A stretch of DNA of 64,000 bases from Saccharothrix sp. HUAS TT1 (lineage in GTDB: Bacteria; Actinomycetota; Actinomycetes; Mycobacteriales; Pseudonocardiaceae), in NCBI RefSeq assembly GCF_040744945.1, contig NZ_CP160453.1, forward strand, positions 248,001 to 312,000, written 5' to 3'. Made by a program: the position numbers and the translations under genes. The notes beneath the pieces are model-generated. The model was not told the DNA's origin. It worked only from the letters and a program-made list of their open reading frames with translations, and did not search any database. Of the stretch, positions 17,867 to 27,702 are shown in pieces. How positions within the stretch are numbered: position 1 is the stretch's first letter; the number at the start of each line of letters is the position of its first letter.

Positions 17867-18385
17867 ATGGCACTCGCAGACGACCTGGTGACGATCTTCG
17901 GTCTACCCGCGCACCCGCTGCTGGTCCACGCGGTGGTGGTGCTGCTCCCGCTGGCCGCGGCGGGCGCCGCCGCGATGGCCGTGGTGCCGCGGTGGCGGCA
18001 GCGCTACGCGTGGCCGCTGCTGGGCGTGACGGTCCTGGCGGTCGGCTCGGTGCCGCTGGCGCAGTGGGCGGGCGACCAGCTCTACGCGCGGCTGGCGTCG
18101 CTGGAGAACCCGCTGATCCAGCGGCACGCGGACCTGGGCAACGACCTGCTGCCGTTCGCGCTGGGCTTCGGCGTCGTGGTCGTGGCGCTCCTCGTCGCGG
18201 GCCGGCTGGCCGACCGCGAACGCGCCGCCGCCACCGACGACCCGGCCGTGCCGAAGACGTGGCGCCGGATCGCCGTGGTGGTGGCCGTCCTGGTCATCGC
18301 CGCCGGCGCCGCCGCCACCGTCCAGACCGTCCGCATCGGCCACAGCGGCTCCACCGCCGTCTGGGACGGCATCGCCACCACCTGA
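17867..18385 (+). CDS. DUF2231 four-helix membrane protein
   Basis: A 172-residue integral membrane protein. The family signature GLPAHPLLVHAVVVLLPLAA at residues about 12-31 is clear, with the conserved histidines possibly binding metal or haem. Three more membrane segments follow and the last ends near the C-terminus. Function is unknown; DUF2231 proteins often accompany redox or haem genes. It lies between rph (divergent) and OsmC (convergent), and thus interrupts the otherwise conserved murI-rph neighbourhood. Its stop is eight bases before repeat element B. Confidence 0.85.
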   Translation: MALADDLVTIFGLPAHPLLVHAVVVLLPLAAAGAAAMAVVPRWRQRYAWPLLGVTVLAVGSVPLAQWAGDQLYARLASLENPLIQRHADLGNDLLPFALGFGVVVVALLVAGRLADRERAAATDDPAVPKTWRRIAVVVAVLVIAAGAAATVQTVRIGHSGSTAVWDGIATT

Positions 18386-18392
18386 CCCCCGC

Positions 18393-18544
18393 CGCGAGTC
18401 GAACGCTCACGTCCCGCGAGTCGAACATTCAGGACCCTCGAATTCAACGCTCGCGTACCGGGGCGGCACATTGCCACCGGCCTCGAATGTTCAACTCGGG
18501 GGTCCTGAGCGTTCGACACGCGGGACGTGAGCGTTCGACTCGCG
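18393..18544. repeat. 22-bp-unit palindromic repeat element B
   Basis: Between convergent DUF2231 and OsmC genes. Reverse cores (GAGTCGAACG, GAGTCGAACA, GAATTCAACG) start at 18396, 18418 and 18440. Forward cores (TGTTCAACTC, CGTTCGACAC, CGTTCGACTC) start at 18488, 18510 and 18532. All spacings within each train are exactly 22 bp. The two trains form a near-perfect inverted repeat of over 40 bp per arm around a 40-bp centre. Here the reverse train comes first, the opposite of element A. Confidence 0.85.
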
Positions 18545-18547
18545 GGG

Positions 18548-18946
18548 TCAGGTGGGGAGGGTGAGGGGGGTCGGTGGGGTGGACTTCAGGGTGCGGGTGA
18601 CGGTGCACAGCTGGTCGATGGCGCGGCGGACGGTGGTTTCGAGGGCCGTGCGCTGGGCCTCGGTCAGCTGGGAGATGTCGTAGGCCAGGTCGACCGGGAC
18701 GCTCGTCAGCGAGTTCCCGTCCGCCGAGCGGACGTCGTCCGCGCGCGCCACCAGGTCACCCTCGACCCGCCGCGTCACCAGCGTCTCCACCGTCACCGCC
18801 GCGCAACCGGCCGCCGCCGCGAGCAGCAGCTCCACCGGCGTGAACGCGCCCTCGGCGCCCTTCCGACCGACGCGCACCGAGGCGCCCCGGTCGTTCGTCG
18901 CCACGAAGTCGTGCTCACCGACCCGACGCACCTCGACGTTCGACAC
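18548..18946 (-). CDS. OsmC/Ohr-family peroxide-reducing protein
   Basis: A 132-residue member of the OsmC family, which uses two cysteines to reduce organic hydroperoxides. Both are present: one in LLLAAAAGCAAVTVETL and one in IDQLCTVTRTL near the C-terminus. The FTPVELLLAAAAGC motif is characteristic. The GTG at 18946 follows a weak GGTGGC. It is the last gene after hemerythrin and MBL genes on the same strand, ten bases after the hemerythrin stop, so likely in one operon. Confidence 0.87.
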   Translation of the reverse strand: MSNVEVRRVGEHDFVATNDRGASVRVGRKGAEGAFTPVELLLAAAAGCAAVTVETLVTRRVEGDLVARADDVRSADGNSLTSVPVDLAYDISQLTEAQRTALETTVRRAIDQLCTVTRTLKSTPPTPLTLPT

Positions 18947-18956
18947 GCCACCGACG

Positions 18957-19460
18957 CTAGTCGATCCGGTCCGCCGTGGCTGCCGCGATCTTGCGCACGT
19001 AGTCGATGTCACCGCAGTCGTCGGCCAGCCGGCTCTGCCGGATCTCGGTGAACAGCTCCCCCAGCTCGGCCCGCCGCTCGTCCGGCACCTCCGACCGCGC
19101 GTCGTTGAGGATCGTCCGCTCCTCCTCGTCCACGTGGTGGTTGAGCGCCTGGACCAGCTCCTCCAGCTTGTCCTCCCACTCCTCGGACGCGGTGTCGGAG
19201 ACCTCCATCAGCGCCAGCAGCGCCTGGTGGCCCTCGGCGTGCTCCTCGGCGCCATGGTCGACCTCGGCGTTGTCGACCTCCTTGTACCGCTTGAGCGCCG
19301 GGTACACCTCGGACTCCTCGGCCTCGGCGTGCGCCACCAGCAGCGCCGCCAGCTCGCCCAGCAGCGTCGCCCGGTCGGACTCGCGGTCGCGCAGCCCGCG
19401 GAACAGCTCCTCGAACTTGCGGTGGTCGGCCAGGATCAGCTCGACGACATCAGTTGCCAT
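18957..19460 (-). CDS. Hemerythrin HHE-domain protein
   Basis: A 167-residue cation-binding protein with two HHE hemerythrin repeats. Iron-ligand residues are visible as H14 (LILADHRKFEELF), a His-Ala-Glu-Ala-Glu-Glu-Ser-Glu segment (about residue 44), a second E-E-H-A-E-G-H segment (about residue 73), and NHHVDEEERTILND (about residue 108). It probably forms a di-iron centre that responds to oxygen or nitric oxide. Its start overlaps the MBL gene stop by 11 bp, and OsmC follows, suggesting a stress-related cassette. Confidence 0.87.
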   Translation of the reverse strand: MATDVVELILADHRKFEELFRGLRDRESDRATLLGELAALLVAHAEAEESEVYPALKRYKEVDNAEVDHGAEEHAEGHQALLALMEVSDTASEEWEDKLEELVQALNHHVDEEERTILNDARSEVPDERRAELGELFTEIRQSRLADDCGDIDYVRKIAAATADRID

Positions 19461-20259
19461 GGCCGCCGATTACCCGGACCACCGGTTCGTCAACCGCGTA
19501 GGTGTCGCCCTGGCTGACCACCTCAACGGGCCCGCTGAACGCGCTGCGCGCCTCGGCCAGCACGGCGGCGCGGTCGGTCCACGGCGCGACGTGCGTGAGC
19601 AGCAGCCGCCCGACACCGCCCTCCGCCGCCGCCTGCCCCGCCTGCACGCCCGACAGGTGCCTGCCGGTGGGCCGGTCGTCGGCGTGCGTCCACGTCGCCT
19701 CGGACAGCAGCACGTCGACGTCCCGCGCCAGCACGCCCAACGCCTCGCACGGCCCGGTGTCGCCGGTGTACGCCAGGGTGGCGTTCTCGGTGGCGATGCG
19801 GAACCCGTACGACTCGCCGGGGTGGTCGACCCGGACGGCGGTGATCTCGAACGGCCCGACGCGGGTCACCTCCTCCCCCAGGGCGTGGAACTCGAACACG
19901 TCGCTGAGGTCGGTGGTGAGCAGTTCGTCGGCCGTCTCGGCGTACGCGCGGGCGAACCGGTCGGCGGTCTCCGCCGGCCCGTGCACGGGCAGCCGGCGTT
20001 CACGCGTGTCGTGCGGCGGATGGGTGTGGTACCGGCGCGTGACGGTGAGCGTGGTGAAGTCCGCGCAGTGGTCCGGGTGCAGGTGCGAGAACAGCAGGGC
20101 GTCCAGCGAGAACGGGTCGTGGAGCTCCTGGAGCGCGGCCAGCACCCCGCTGCCCAGCTCGATCGCGAGCCGGCAGCCATCCGCCTCGACGAGGTAGCCG
20201 GATGCGGGCCCGTGTGGTCCCGGCAGGCTGCCCGAGCAGCCGAGGATGGTCAACAGCAC
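19450..20259 (-). CDS. MBL-fold hydrolase, Rv1339-like (candidate cAMP phosphodiesterase)
   Basis: A 269-residue metallo-beta-lactamase-fold enzyme. The metal site H-L-H-P-D-H is at residues 59-64 and further ligands are AVRVDHPGESYG, AYTGDTGP and LLLTHVAPW. Its place directly after murI, and the start MLLTILGCSGSLPGP, match the M. tuberculosis Rv1339 group, reported as atypical class II cAMP phosphodiesterases. The activity is therefore known for the family and inferred here. A second copy is encoded at 22701-23471 with the motif at the same residue numbers. GTG start at 20259; no strong ribosome site. Confidence 0.85.
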   Translation of the reverse strand: MLLTILGCSGSLPGPHGPASGYLVEADGCRLAIELGSGVLAALQELHDPFSLDALLFSHLHPDHCADFTTLTVTRRYHTHPPHDTRERRLPVHGPAETADRFARAYAETADELLTTDLSDVFEFHALGEEVTRVGPFEITAVRVDHPGESYGFRIATENATLAYTGDTGPCEALGVLARDVDVLLSEATWTHADDRPTGRHLSGVQAGQAAAEGGVGRLLLTHVAPWTDRAAVLAEARSAFSGPVEVVSQGDTYAVDEPVVRVIGGHGN

Positions 20260-20276
20260 CCGTGGAGCGTGCCAGG

Positions 20277-21074
20277 TCAGCCGTGGGCTTGGAAGGACGC
20301 CCTGTCCAGCCCCGGCAGGAACCGGCGCGCGAGCCTGGCGAACGGCTCCACCGGTCCCGTGCAGCTGAACCGCTGGTCGGGGTCGCCGGAGCGGAACTCG
20401 TCGCGCTCGGTCAGCACCCGCACGACGTCCTTCACGGTCTCCTCGGCGCTGGAGACGAGCGTCACCCCGTCACCCATCACGATCTGCAGCACGCCGGTCA
20501 GCAGCGGGTAGTGCGTGCAGCCGAGGACGAGCGTGTCGACCTCGGCCCGCTGCAACGGTTCCAGGTACGCCTGCGCCATGCCGAGGACCTGCCGGCCGGA
20601 CGTGGTGCCGCGCTCCACGAAGTCCACGAACCGGGGGCACGCGACCGCCGTGACCTCGACGTCCCGCGCGGCGGCGAACGCGTCCTGGTACGCGCCGGAG
20701 TTGACCGTGCCGAGCGTGCCGATGACGCCCACGCGGCCGGTGCGGGTGGTGGCGACGGCCCGGCGCACGGCGGGCAGCACGACCTCGATCACCGGGATGT
20801 CGTACCGCTCGCGAGCGTCGCGCAGGCACGCCGCCGACGCCGTGTTGCACGCGATGACCAGCATCTTCGCCCCGTCGGCCACCAGCCGGTCGGTCACTTC
20901 GAGGGCGTACTCCCGCGCCCGCGCGATGGGCAGCGGGCCGTACGGGCAGTGGACCGTGTCGCCGACGTACCGGATCCGCTCCTCGGGCAGCTGGTCCATG
21001 ATCGCCCGGGCGACGGTCAGGCCGCCGACCCCGGAGTCGAAGATCCCGATGGGGGAATCGGCGGTGACGGTCAC
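20277..21074 (-). CDS. murI: Glutamate racemase MurI
   Basis: A 265-residue cofactor-independent enzyme that makes D-glutamate for peptidoglycan. The two catalytic cysteines are C76 (IACNTASA) and C186 (LGCTHYPLL). The N-terminal [17 protein letters not shown] is diagnostic. Its GTG at 21074 overlaps the rhomboid stop by four bases and the MBL gene follows within 17 bp. Together with murT-gatD 18 kb away it serves the same modification of the D-glutamate residue of lipid II. Confidence 0.97.
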   Translation of the reverse strand: MTVTADSPIGIFDSGVGGLTVARAIMDQLPEERIRYVGDTVHCPYGPLPIARAREYALEVTDRLVADGAKMLVIACNTASAACLRDARERYDIPVIEVVLPAVRRAVATTRTGRVGVIGTLGTVNSGAYQDAFAAARDVEVTAVACPRFVDFVERGTTSGRQVLGMAQAYLEPLQRAEVDTLVLGCTHYPLLTGVLQIVMGDGVTLVSSAEETVKDVVRVLTERDEFRSGDPDQRFSCTGPVEPFARLARRFLPGLDRASFQAHG

Positions 21075-21757
21075 GCGTTCAGCGTAGTGCGGGCGCCCTT
21101 CGCGGCGTCCCTGGCGGCGTCACGGGCGACGCCCCACGCCGCCAGCACGCCGCCGAGCGCGCCGAACAGGTGGCCTTCCCAGGAGATGCCGGGCTGGCCG
21201 GGCAGCACGCCCCACAGCGCCGCGCCGTAGATCGCGAAGACCACGACCGCCAGCACGATCTGCAGCGCGCTGCGCGCGAAGATGCCGCGCACCAGCAGGA
21301 ACACCAGGAAGCCGAACACCAGCCCGGACGCGCCGATGTGGCTGCCGTACGAGCCGAACAGCCACACGCCCAGACCGCTGGTCAACCAGATGACGGCGGT
21401 GATCTGCAGGAACTGCCTGATGCCGCCGGACGTCGCCAGGTAGGCCAGCACGAGCAGCGGCACGGCGTTGCCGGTCAGGTGGGTCCAGTCGCCGTGCAGC
21501 AGCGGGTACCAGAGGATGTTGTCCCACTCGCCGAAGTCGCGCGGGATCACGCCGTCGTCGTCCCACCGGCCGCCGAGGACGGTGTCGACCGCCTCCACGA
21601 CGTAGAGCAGGCCGACGAAGGCCAGCACCACCACCGCCGACAGCACGGGCCGGGGCGGCACGACGCGCTTGGCCGGCGACTTGGCGGCTCTGGCCGGCTT
21701 GGGCGCGGCAACCACCGGCTCTGGCGTCGGCGGGGTGAACGGGCCGGTGGGTTCCAC
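21071..21757 (-). CDS. Rhomboid-family intramembrane protein
   Basis: A 228-residue membrane protein with a proline- and lysine-rich cytoplasmic N-terminus (about 35 residues) and six hydrophobic segments. The rhomboid catalytic serine is in G-A-S-G (S144), the histidine in [11 protein letters not shown] (H196), and the [10 protein letters not shown] loop (near residue 95) is also conserved, so proteolytic activity is likely. It is the first gene of the rhomboid-murI-MBL-HHE-OsmC run and corresponds to M. tuberculosis Rv1337. Substrate unknown. Confidence 0.9.
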   Translation of the reverse strand: MEPTGPFTPPTPEPVVAAPKPARAAKSPAKRVVPPRPVLSAVVVLAFVGLLYVVEAVDTVLGGRWDDDGVIPRDFGEWDNILWYPLLHGDWTHLTGNAVPLLVLAYLATSGGIRQFLQITAVIWLTSGLGVWLFGSYGSHIGASGLVFGFLVFLLVRGIFARSALQIVLAVVVFAIYGAALWGVLPGQPGISWEGHLFGALGGVLAAWGVARDAARDAAKGARTTLNA

Positions 21758-21845
21758 GGGTCCAGGTTACGCGCGGGACAGCCGTTCGAGCGGCGAGTTC
21801 GCGGTTCGCGGGTGGCGTCGCCGAGCGTGACCGTAGGCTGTCCGG

Positions 21846-22691
21846 GTGTCGATCGAAGTGGCGGTGCGGGCCGAAGCGCAGCTTGGTGAAGGCCCCACGT
21901 GGGACCACGCCAGCGGGACGCTGCTCTGGGTGGACGTCCTCGGCAGCGAGGTGCACCGCTACAACCCCTCCACCGACGAGGACGCCGTGCTGGACGTGCC
22001 GCAGCACGTCGGCGCCGCGAAGCCCCGCTCCGGCGGCGGCCTGGTGGTGAACCTGCGCGACGGCGTGGCGCTGATCGACCGCGACGGCAACAAGACGTGG
22101 CTCGTGTACTGGGCGCGCGACGGCGTGCGCGGCAACGACGCCGCGGTCGACCCGGCGGGGCGGCTGTGGGCGGGCACGATGCGCTACGACGAGGACCCCG
22201 GCGGCTGGCTGGCGCGGATCGAGCCGAGCGGTGACGCGAAGGTCGTGCTGGACAAGCTCAGCGTCAGCAACGGCATCGGCTGGAGCCCGGACGCGAAGTC
22301 GATGTACTTCATCGACTCCGGCGAGCGGCGGATCGACGTGCTCGACTACGACCGCGAGACCGGCGCGGCGACGAACCGCCGCCCGCTGGCCGACGTGGGG
22401 CGCGGGCTGCCCGACGGCCTGACCGTGGACTCGTCCGGCGCGGTGTGGGTCGCGCTGTTCGGCGGGGCGGCGCTGCACCGGTACACCCCGGACGGCCGGC
22501 TGGACCGGGAGATCGAGCTGCCGGTGGGTCAGCCGACCTCGTGCTGCTTCGGCGGGGTGGACTTCACCGACCTGTACGTGACGACCGCCCGCACCGGGCT
22601 GAGCGGTGACGCGCTGAGCGAGCTGGCCGGTTCGGTGCTGGTGCTGCCGGGCGTGGGCGAGGGCCTGCCGTCGGCCGCGTTCGCGGGCTAG
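21846..22691 (+). CDS. SMP-30/gluconolactonase-family protein
   Basis: A 281-residue six-bladed beta-propeller hydrolase. Divalent-metal ligands expected for the family are visible: E15 in LGEGPTWD, N in [20 protein letters not shown] in SVSNGIGWSPD and D in GLPDGLTVDSSG. Members hydrolyse sugar lactones; the actual substrate cannot be told. GTG at 21846, divergent from the rhomboid gene by 88 bp. Its end is only nine bases from the end of the convergent second MBL gene. Confidence 0.9.
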   Translation: MSIEVAVRAEAQLGEGPTWDHASGTLLWVDVLGSEVHRYNPSTDEDAVLDVPQHVGAAKPRSGGGLVVNLRDGVALIDRDGNKTWLVYWARDGVRGNDAAVDPAGRLWAGTMRYDEDPGGWLARIEPSGDAKVVLDKLSVSNGIGWSPDAKSMYFIDSGERRIDVLDYDRETGAATNRRPLADVGRGLPDGLTVDSSGAVWVALFGGAALHRYTPDGRLDREIELPVGQPTSCCFGGVDFTDLYVTTARTGLSGDALSELAGSVLVLPGVGEGLPSAAFAG

Positions 22692-22700
22692 CCCCGGCCG

Positions 22701-23471
22701 TCAGATCGCGTAGGTGGCGCCGGGCGTGGCCAGGGTGACCGGGCCGGAGAACGCCTCGGTCGCGTCCTGGAGCACGCCCTGGCGGTCCGACCACGGCAGC
22801 ACGTGGGTCAGCACCAGGCGCCCGACGCCGGCGGACGCGGCCACCTCGCCCGCCTCCCGGCCGCTCATGTGCAGGTAGTTGGCCCGGCCCGCCTGCTCGC
22901 GCCACGCCGAGTCGGCCAGCAGCAGGTCCGCGCCGCGGGCCAGCCGCACCAGCTCCGGGCAGGGCACGGTGTCGCCGGAGAACACCAGCGACACGCCGCC
23001 GTGCGTGATGCGGAACCCGTACGCCTCGCAGATGTGCCGCATGGCGGCGACCTCGACCTGCACGGGGCCGACCTCGTACCGACCGGTGGCCAGCGGCACG
23101 AAGTCGAACGTGTCGGTGAGGTCCGTCCTGGCCAGGTCGGCGCGGCTGGCGGCGTGCGCGTTGGCGAGGCGGGACGGCGCGTGGGCCGGCGCGAACACCG
23201 GCAGCTTGCGCTCGGTCACGTCATAAGGCGGCTCGGGGTGATCACGCCGGTACACGGTGAGCGAGCTGAAGTCGGCGCAGTGGTCGAGGTGCAGGTGCGA
23301 CAGCAGCACGGCGTCGAGGTCGAACGGGTCGCAGAGCCGGGTGAGCGGGCCGAAAACACCACTGCCCAGCTCTAACACGATCCGCACGCCGCCCGCCTCG
23401 ACCAGGTACCCGGAGGTGGGCAGACCGGGTCCCGGCGCGCTGCCCGAACAACCGAGCACCGTCAATTGCAT
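22701..23471 (-). CDS. Second Rv1339-like MBL-fold hydrolase (paralogue)
   Basis: A 256-residue metallo-beta-lactamase-fold protein, clearly paralogous to the product of 19450-20259. The start MQLTVLGCSGSAPGP, SGYLVEAGG at residues 20-28 and the metal motif H-L-H-L-D-H at 59-64 are in the same register. The later ligands (FSGDTVPCPEL, SGREAGEVAASAG, LVLTHVLPW) are also kept. The most visible differences are in the mid region. ATG at 23471. It is monocistronic, outside the murI operon, so it may have separate control or substrate. Confidence 0.85.
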   Translation of the reverse strand: MQLTVLGCSGSAPGPGLPTSGYLVEAGGVRIVLELGSGVFGPLTRLCDPFDLDAVLLSHLHLDHCADFSSLTVYRRDHPEPPYDVTERKLPVFAPAHAPSRLANAHAASRADLARTDLTDTFDFVPLATGRYEVGPVQVEVAAMRHICEAYGFRITHGGVSLVFSGDTVPCPELVRLARGADLLLADSAWREQAGRANYLHMSGREAGEVAASAGVGRLVLTHVLPWSDRQGVLQDATEAFSGPVTLATPGATYAI

Positions 23472-23823
23472 GGGCGCAACGCTAGCAGCCGCGAACGGGG
23501 GCAAGAATGCGGAAAGACGACGTCGGACGGCGTTCGAGAACTGTGAAAGATTCACTCGAACGCCCCAACCCGGCCCGTTCCGCAATTCCGCCCATTGCCC
23601 TCGGGGCGGTATCGGCGGTCGCGCGACCGGGGCGCGGCCCGCCTACTGCGGCGGGTACCCGAAACTTTCACCGCCCGGCCCACGCGGCCAAACGGGTGCA
23701 CTCGGCGTTGCCGCAGCTCAACACGCCATTTGAGACTCGCAACATTCACGAAACACGTTGTTCGCGACGGCTCGGCGACAGATAGTGACGACAACTCACG
23801 CCGTGATCCTCAAGGAGGAGGGA
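23472..23823. other. Non-coding divergent control region (352 bp)
   Basis: Between the divergent MBL paralogue and the polysaccharide deacetylase. It is less GC-rich than flanking genes and no reading frame here has a credible start. A strong ribosome site, AAGGAGGAGG, lies at its right end before the deacetylase ATG. No DasR-type TGGTCTAGACCA motif is visible, in contrast to the chitobiase gene at 56-58 kb. Confidence 0.5.
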
Positions 23824-24495
23824 ATGGTCTTGAGAACCCTTCTGGCCGTGGCGCTGCTGCTGGCCGCGCCGCTGCTGTCCGCGAACACCGCCGGCGCCGC
23901 GCCCGGCCCGAAAGCGCTTGCCTGCAACGGGTACGTGGCGCTGACCTACGACGACGGCCCGAACGCGCAGTTCACCCGTCCCCTGCTGAGCGCGCTGCGC
24001 GCGGCGGGCGCGCGGGCCACGTTCTTCGACATGGGTTCACGCGTGCAGCAGCAGCCGCAGCTGACCCGGGAGACCGCGCAGGCGGGCATGTGGGTCGGCA
24101 ACCACTCGTGGTCGCACCCGTACCTGACGAACCTGGGCGCCGCCGCCGTGGCCAAGGAGCTCGGCGACACCCAGAACGCGATCCGCAACGCCACCGGCCA
24201 GTCGCCGACGCTGTTCCGCCCGCCCTACGGCGCGACGAACTCGACCGTGCAGAACGAGGCCCGCAAGCTCGGCCTGACCCAGGTCATCTGGTCGGTCGAC
24301 ACGCAGGACTGGAACGGCGCGTCCACCGACGCCATCGTGCGCGCCGCGACCGGCGCCAACGCGGGCGGCGTCGTGCTCATGCACGCGAGCTACCAGAACA
24401 CGGTCAACGCCGTGCCGCGGATCGTGCAGGGCCTTGCGGCCAAGAACCTGTGCCCCGGCCGGATCGACAACTCCGGAAGGGTCGTGGCCCCGTGA
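23824..24495 (+). CDS. Secreted polysaccharide deacetylase (NodB/CE4)
   Basis: A 223-residue exported esterase that removes N- or O-acetyl groups from chitin, peptidoglycan or xylan. The signal peptide runs to about residue 26 (SANTAGAA). CE4 motif 1 is TYDDGP (D43, D44), motif 2 is H-S-W-S-H (H94, H98), motif 3 is FRPPYG, and motif 5 is VVLMHAS near the end, so catalytic and metal residues are complete. No carbohydrate-binding module is attached. Its stop overlaps the next gene (GTGA), coupling it to a CE1-type esterase. Confidence 0.92.
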   Translation: MVLRTLLAVALLLAAPLLSANTAGAAPGPKALACNGYVALTYDDGPNAQFTRPLLSALRAAGARATFFDMGSRVQQQPQLTRETAQAGMWVGNHSWSHPYLTNLGAAAVAKELGDTQNAIRNATGQSPTLFRPPYGATNSTVQNEARKLGLTQVIWSVDTQDWNGASTDAIVRAATGANAGGVVLMHASYQNTVNAVPRIVQGLAAKNLCPGRIDNSGRVVAP

Positions 24496-25805
24496 AGGCC
24501 GTAGGCGCGATCGTGTCGTCGCTGGCCGCCGTGGCGGCGTTCGTGCTGGCCTTCGTCGTCACGCCGCAGGCGTCGGCCGCCGCGCTGACCGAGGTCACCG
24601 GCTTCGGCAGCAACCCGAGCAACCTGCGCATGCACCTGTACGTGCCGGACCGCACGCAGGCCAGGCCCGGCGTGCTGCTGGCCGTGCACTACTGCACCGG
24701 CACCGGCCCGGCGTTCCACTCGGGCACCGAGTACGCCCGGCTCGCCGACCAGTACGGCTTCATCGTGATCTACCCGTCGGCGACCCGCAGCGGCCAGTGC
24801 TTCGACGTGTCCAGCCCGCAGGCGCTGCGGCGCGACGGCGGCAGCGACCCGGTCGGCCTGATGTCGATGGTCCGGTACGTGCTCCAGCGCTACAACGGCG
24901 ACACCGGCCGGGTGTTCGTCACCGGCGTCTCGTCCGGCGCGATGACCACGAACGTCATGCTGGCCAACTACCCGGACGTGTTCGCCGCGGGCGCGCCGTT
25001 CGCGGGCGTGCCGGACGGCTGCTTCGCCACCACCGACGGCTCGGGCTGGAACAGCGCCTGCGCCAACGGTCAGGTGCTCCGGACGCCACAGCAGTGGGGC
25101 GACATCGCCCGCAACGCCTACCCCGGTTACAGCGGCGCCCGACCGCGCGTGCAGATCTGGCACGGCACCGCGGACGACACGCTGCGGTACCCGAACTTCG
25201 GCGAGACGATCGACCAGTGGACCAACGTCCACGGCCTGTCCAGCACGCCGACGTCCACCGACAGCCCGCAGTCCGGGTGGACGCGCACCCGTTACGGCAC
25301 GAAGGTCGAGGCCATCTCGCTCCAGGGCACCGGCCACAACCTGCTGGCTTCGGGCATGGCGTTGCGCGTGATCCAGTTCTTCGGGCTGGACCAGAACAAC
25401 AACACCACCACCAGCACCACGACGACGACCACGGACACCACGACCACGACCACAACGACGACAACCACCACGACCACGCCGCCGCCTGGTGGTTGCAAGG
25501 TCACTTACACCGTCAACAGCTGGAACACCGGCCTGACCGCGAGCATCGCCATCGCGAACACCAGCACCAGCGCGCTCAACGGCTGGCAGCTCGCGTTCAC
25601 CCTGCCCGGCGGGCAGACCATCACCAGCGGGTGGAACGCCACCTACTCGCCCACCAGCGGTGCGGTCACGGCGCGCAACGCGTCCTACAACGGCGCGCTC
25701 AACGCCGGCGCGTCGGTCGGCATCGGCTTCCAGGCCGCGCACGGCGGCAACACCGACAAGCCGACCTCGTTCACGCTCAACGGCGTCGCGTGCGCGATCG
25801 GCTGA
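24492..25805 (+). CDS. Secreted CE1-type esterase with Thr linker and CBM2
   Basis: A 437-residue exported esterase resembling PHB-depolymerase, feruloyl- and acetylxylan-esterases. The signal peptide ends near residue 30. The nucleophile serine is S147 in G-V-S-S-G, the acid is in WHGTADDT (about D228), and the histidine is H282 in QGTGHNLL. Residues about 305-330 are a nearly pure threonine linker and residues 335-437 form a family 2 carbohydrate-binding module (CKVTYTVNSWNTG, NGWQLAFTLPGG, VGIGFQAAH). Coupled to the CE4 gene, it likely helps to deacetylate plant polysaccharide. GTG start at 24492. Confidence 0.9.
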   Translation: MKAVGAIVSSLAAVAAFVLAFVVTPQASAAALTEVTGFGSNPSNLRMHLYVPDRTQARPGVLLAVHYCTGTGPAFHSGTEYARLADQYGFIVIYPSATRSGQCFDVSSPQALRRDGGSDPVGLMSMVRYVLQRYNGDTGRVFVTGVSSGAMTTNVMLANYPDVFAAGAPFAGVPDGCFATTDGSGWNSACANGQVLRTPQQWGDIARNAYPGYSGARPRVQIWHGTADDTLRYPNFGETIDQWTNVHGLSSTPTSTDSPQSGWTRTRYGTKVEAISLQGTGHNLLASGMALRVIQFFGLDQNNNTTTSTTTTTTDTTTTTTTTTTTTTTPPPGGCKVTYTVNSWNTGLTASIAIANTSTSALNGWQLAFTLPGGQTITSGWNATYSPTSGAVTARNASYNGALNAGASVGIGFQAAHGGNTDKPTSFTLNGVACAIG

Positions 25806-25810
25806 CACAG

Positions 25811-25844
25811 GAGAAGGGCCCCGCAGTGTCGCGGGGCCCTTCTC
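25811..25844. terminator. Strong bidirectional terminator hairpin
   Basis: A 14-bp perfect stem, GAGAAGGGCCCCGC (25811-25824), with its complement at 25831-25844 and a 6-base loop, between the convergent esterase and cysM genes. It serves both strands because the arms end in AAGG/CTTCTC. Confidence 0.85.
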
Positions 25845-25854
25845 CGCTCCCGGA

Positions 25855-27112
<1,258 letters not shown>

Positions 27113-27195
27113 GCTGGTACCTCCGAGGAGCCGGGTTTGGTGAAGGTGGTGCCGACGTGCCGGTGCGCCGCGGGGCGGACGCGCTCGGGGAGACC

Positions 27196-27651
27196 TCAGG
27201 GACAGTCGGGGGTGTCGTCGGCGCCGGTGTGGGCGAACATGTACGACTCGACGACCTCGACCGGCTCCTCGGTCACCACGCCGTCCACGATCCGGTAGGA
27301 GCGCAGCTCGTGCTGCTCCGGGTCCCGGGTGGAGATCAGGACGTAGTGCGCCTGCGGTTCGCTCGCGTACGAGACGTCCGTGCGGGACGGGTACGCCTCC
27401 GTCGCCGTGTGCGAGTGGTAGACGACGATCGTTTCCTCGTCGTTCGCGCTCATCTCGCGGTGGACGCGCAGCTGCTCCATCGAGTCGAAGCGGTAGAACG
27501 TCGGCGAGCGCTCGGCGTTGTCCATCGCGATGAACCGCTCCGGGCGGTCGGAGCCCTCCGGGCCCGCGATGATCCCGCACGCCTCGTCCGGGTGGTCGCG
27601 ACGGGCATGAGCCACCATCGCGTCCACGAGGTCACGGCGAATCACCAACAC
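27196..27651 (-). CDS. mec: CysO-cysteine peptidase Mec (JAMM metalloprotease)
   Basis: A 151-residue zinc hydrolase that releases cysteine from the CysO-cysteine adduct. The JAMM residues are complete: E23 (DEACGIIAG) and H-S-H-x7-S-x2-D at residues 79-92. The start is GTG 27651, with GGATGGGGG upstream. It sits 83 bp ahead of cysO, completing the sulfide-carrier pathway with cysM. Confidence 0.94.
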   Translation of the reverse strand: MLVIRRDLVDAMVAHARRDHPDEACGIIAGPEGSDRPERFIAMDNAERSPTFYRFDSMEQLRVHREMSANDEETIVVYHSHTATEAYPSRTDVSYASEPQAHYVLISTRDPEQHELRSYRIVDGVVTEEPVEVVESYMFAHTGADDTPDCP

Positions 27652-27702
27652 ACCCCCATCCTACGTCGTGGGGGAAGTCGTCCCGCCGTGTGAGAACCCG
27701 CA

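Noticed and set aside
23472..23823. DasR operator before the polysaccharide deacetylase
   Set aside because: No GGTCTAGACC-like dyad is present in the region.
25292..25504. Valine-rich minus-strand frame resembling a membrane peptide
   Set aside because: It is the complement of the threonine linker of the CE1/CBM2 esterase.
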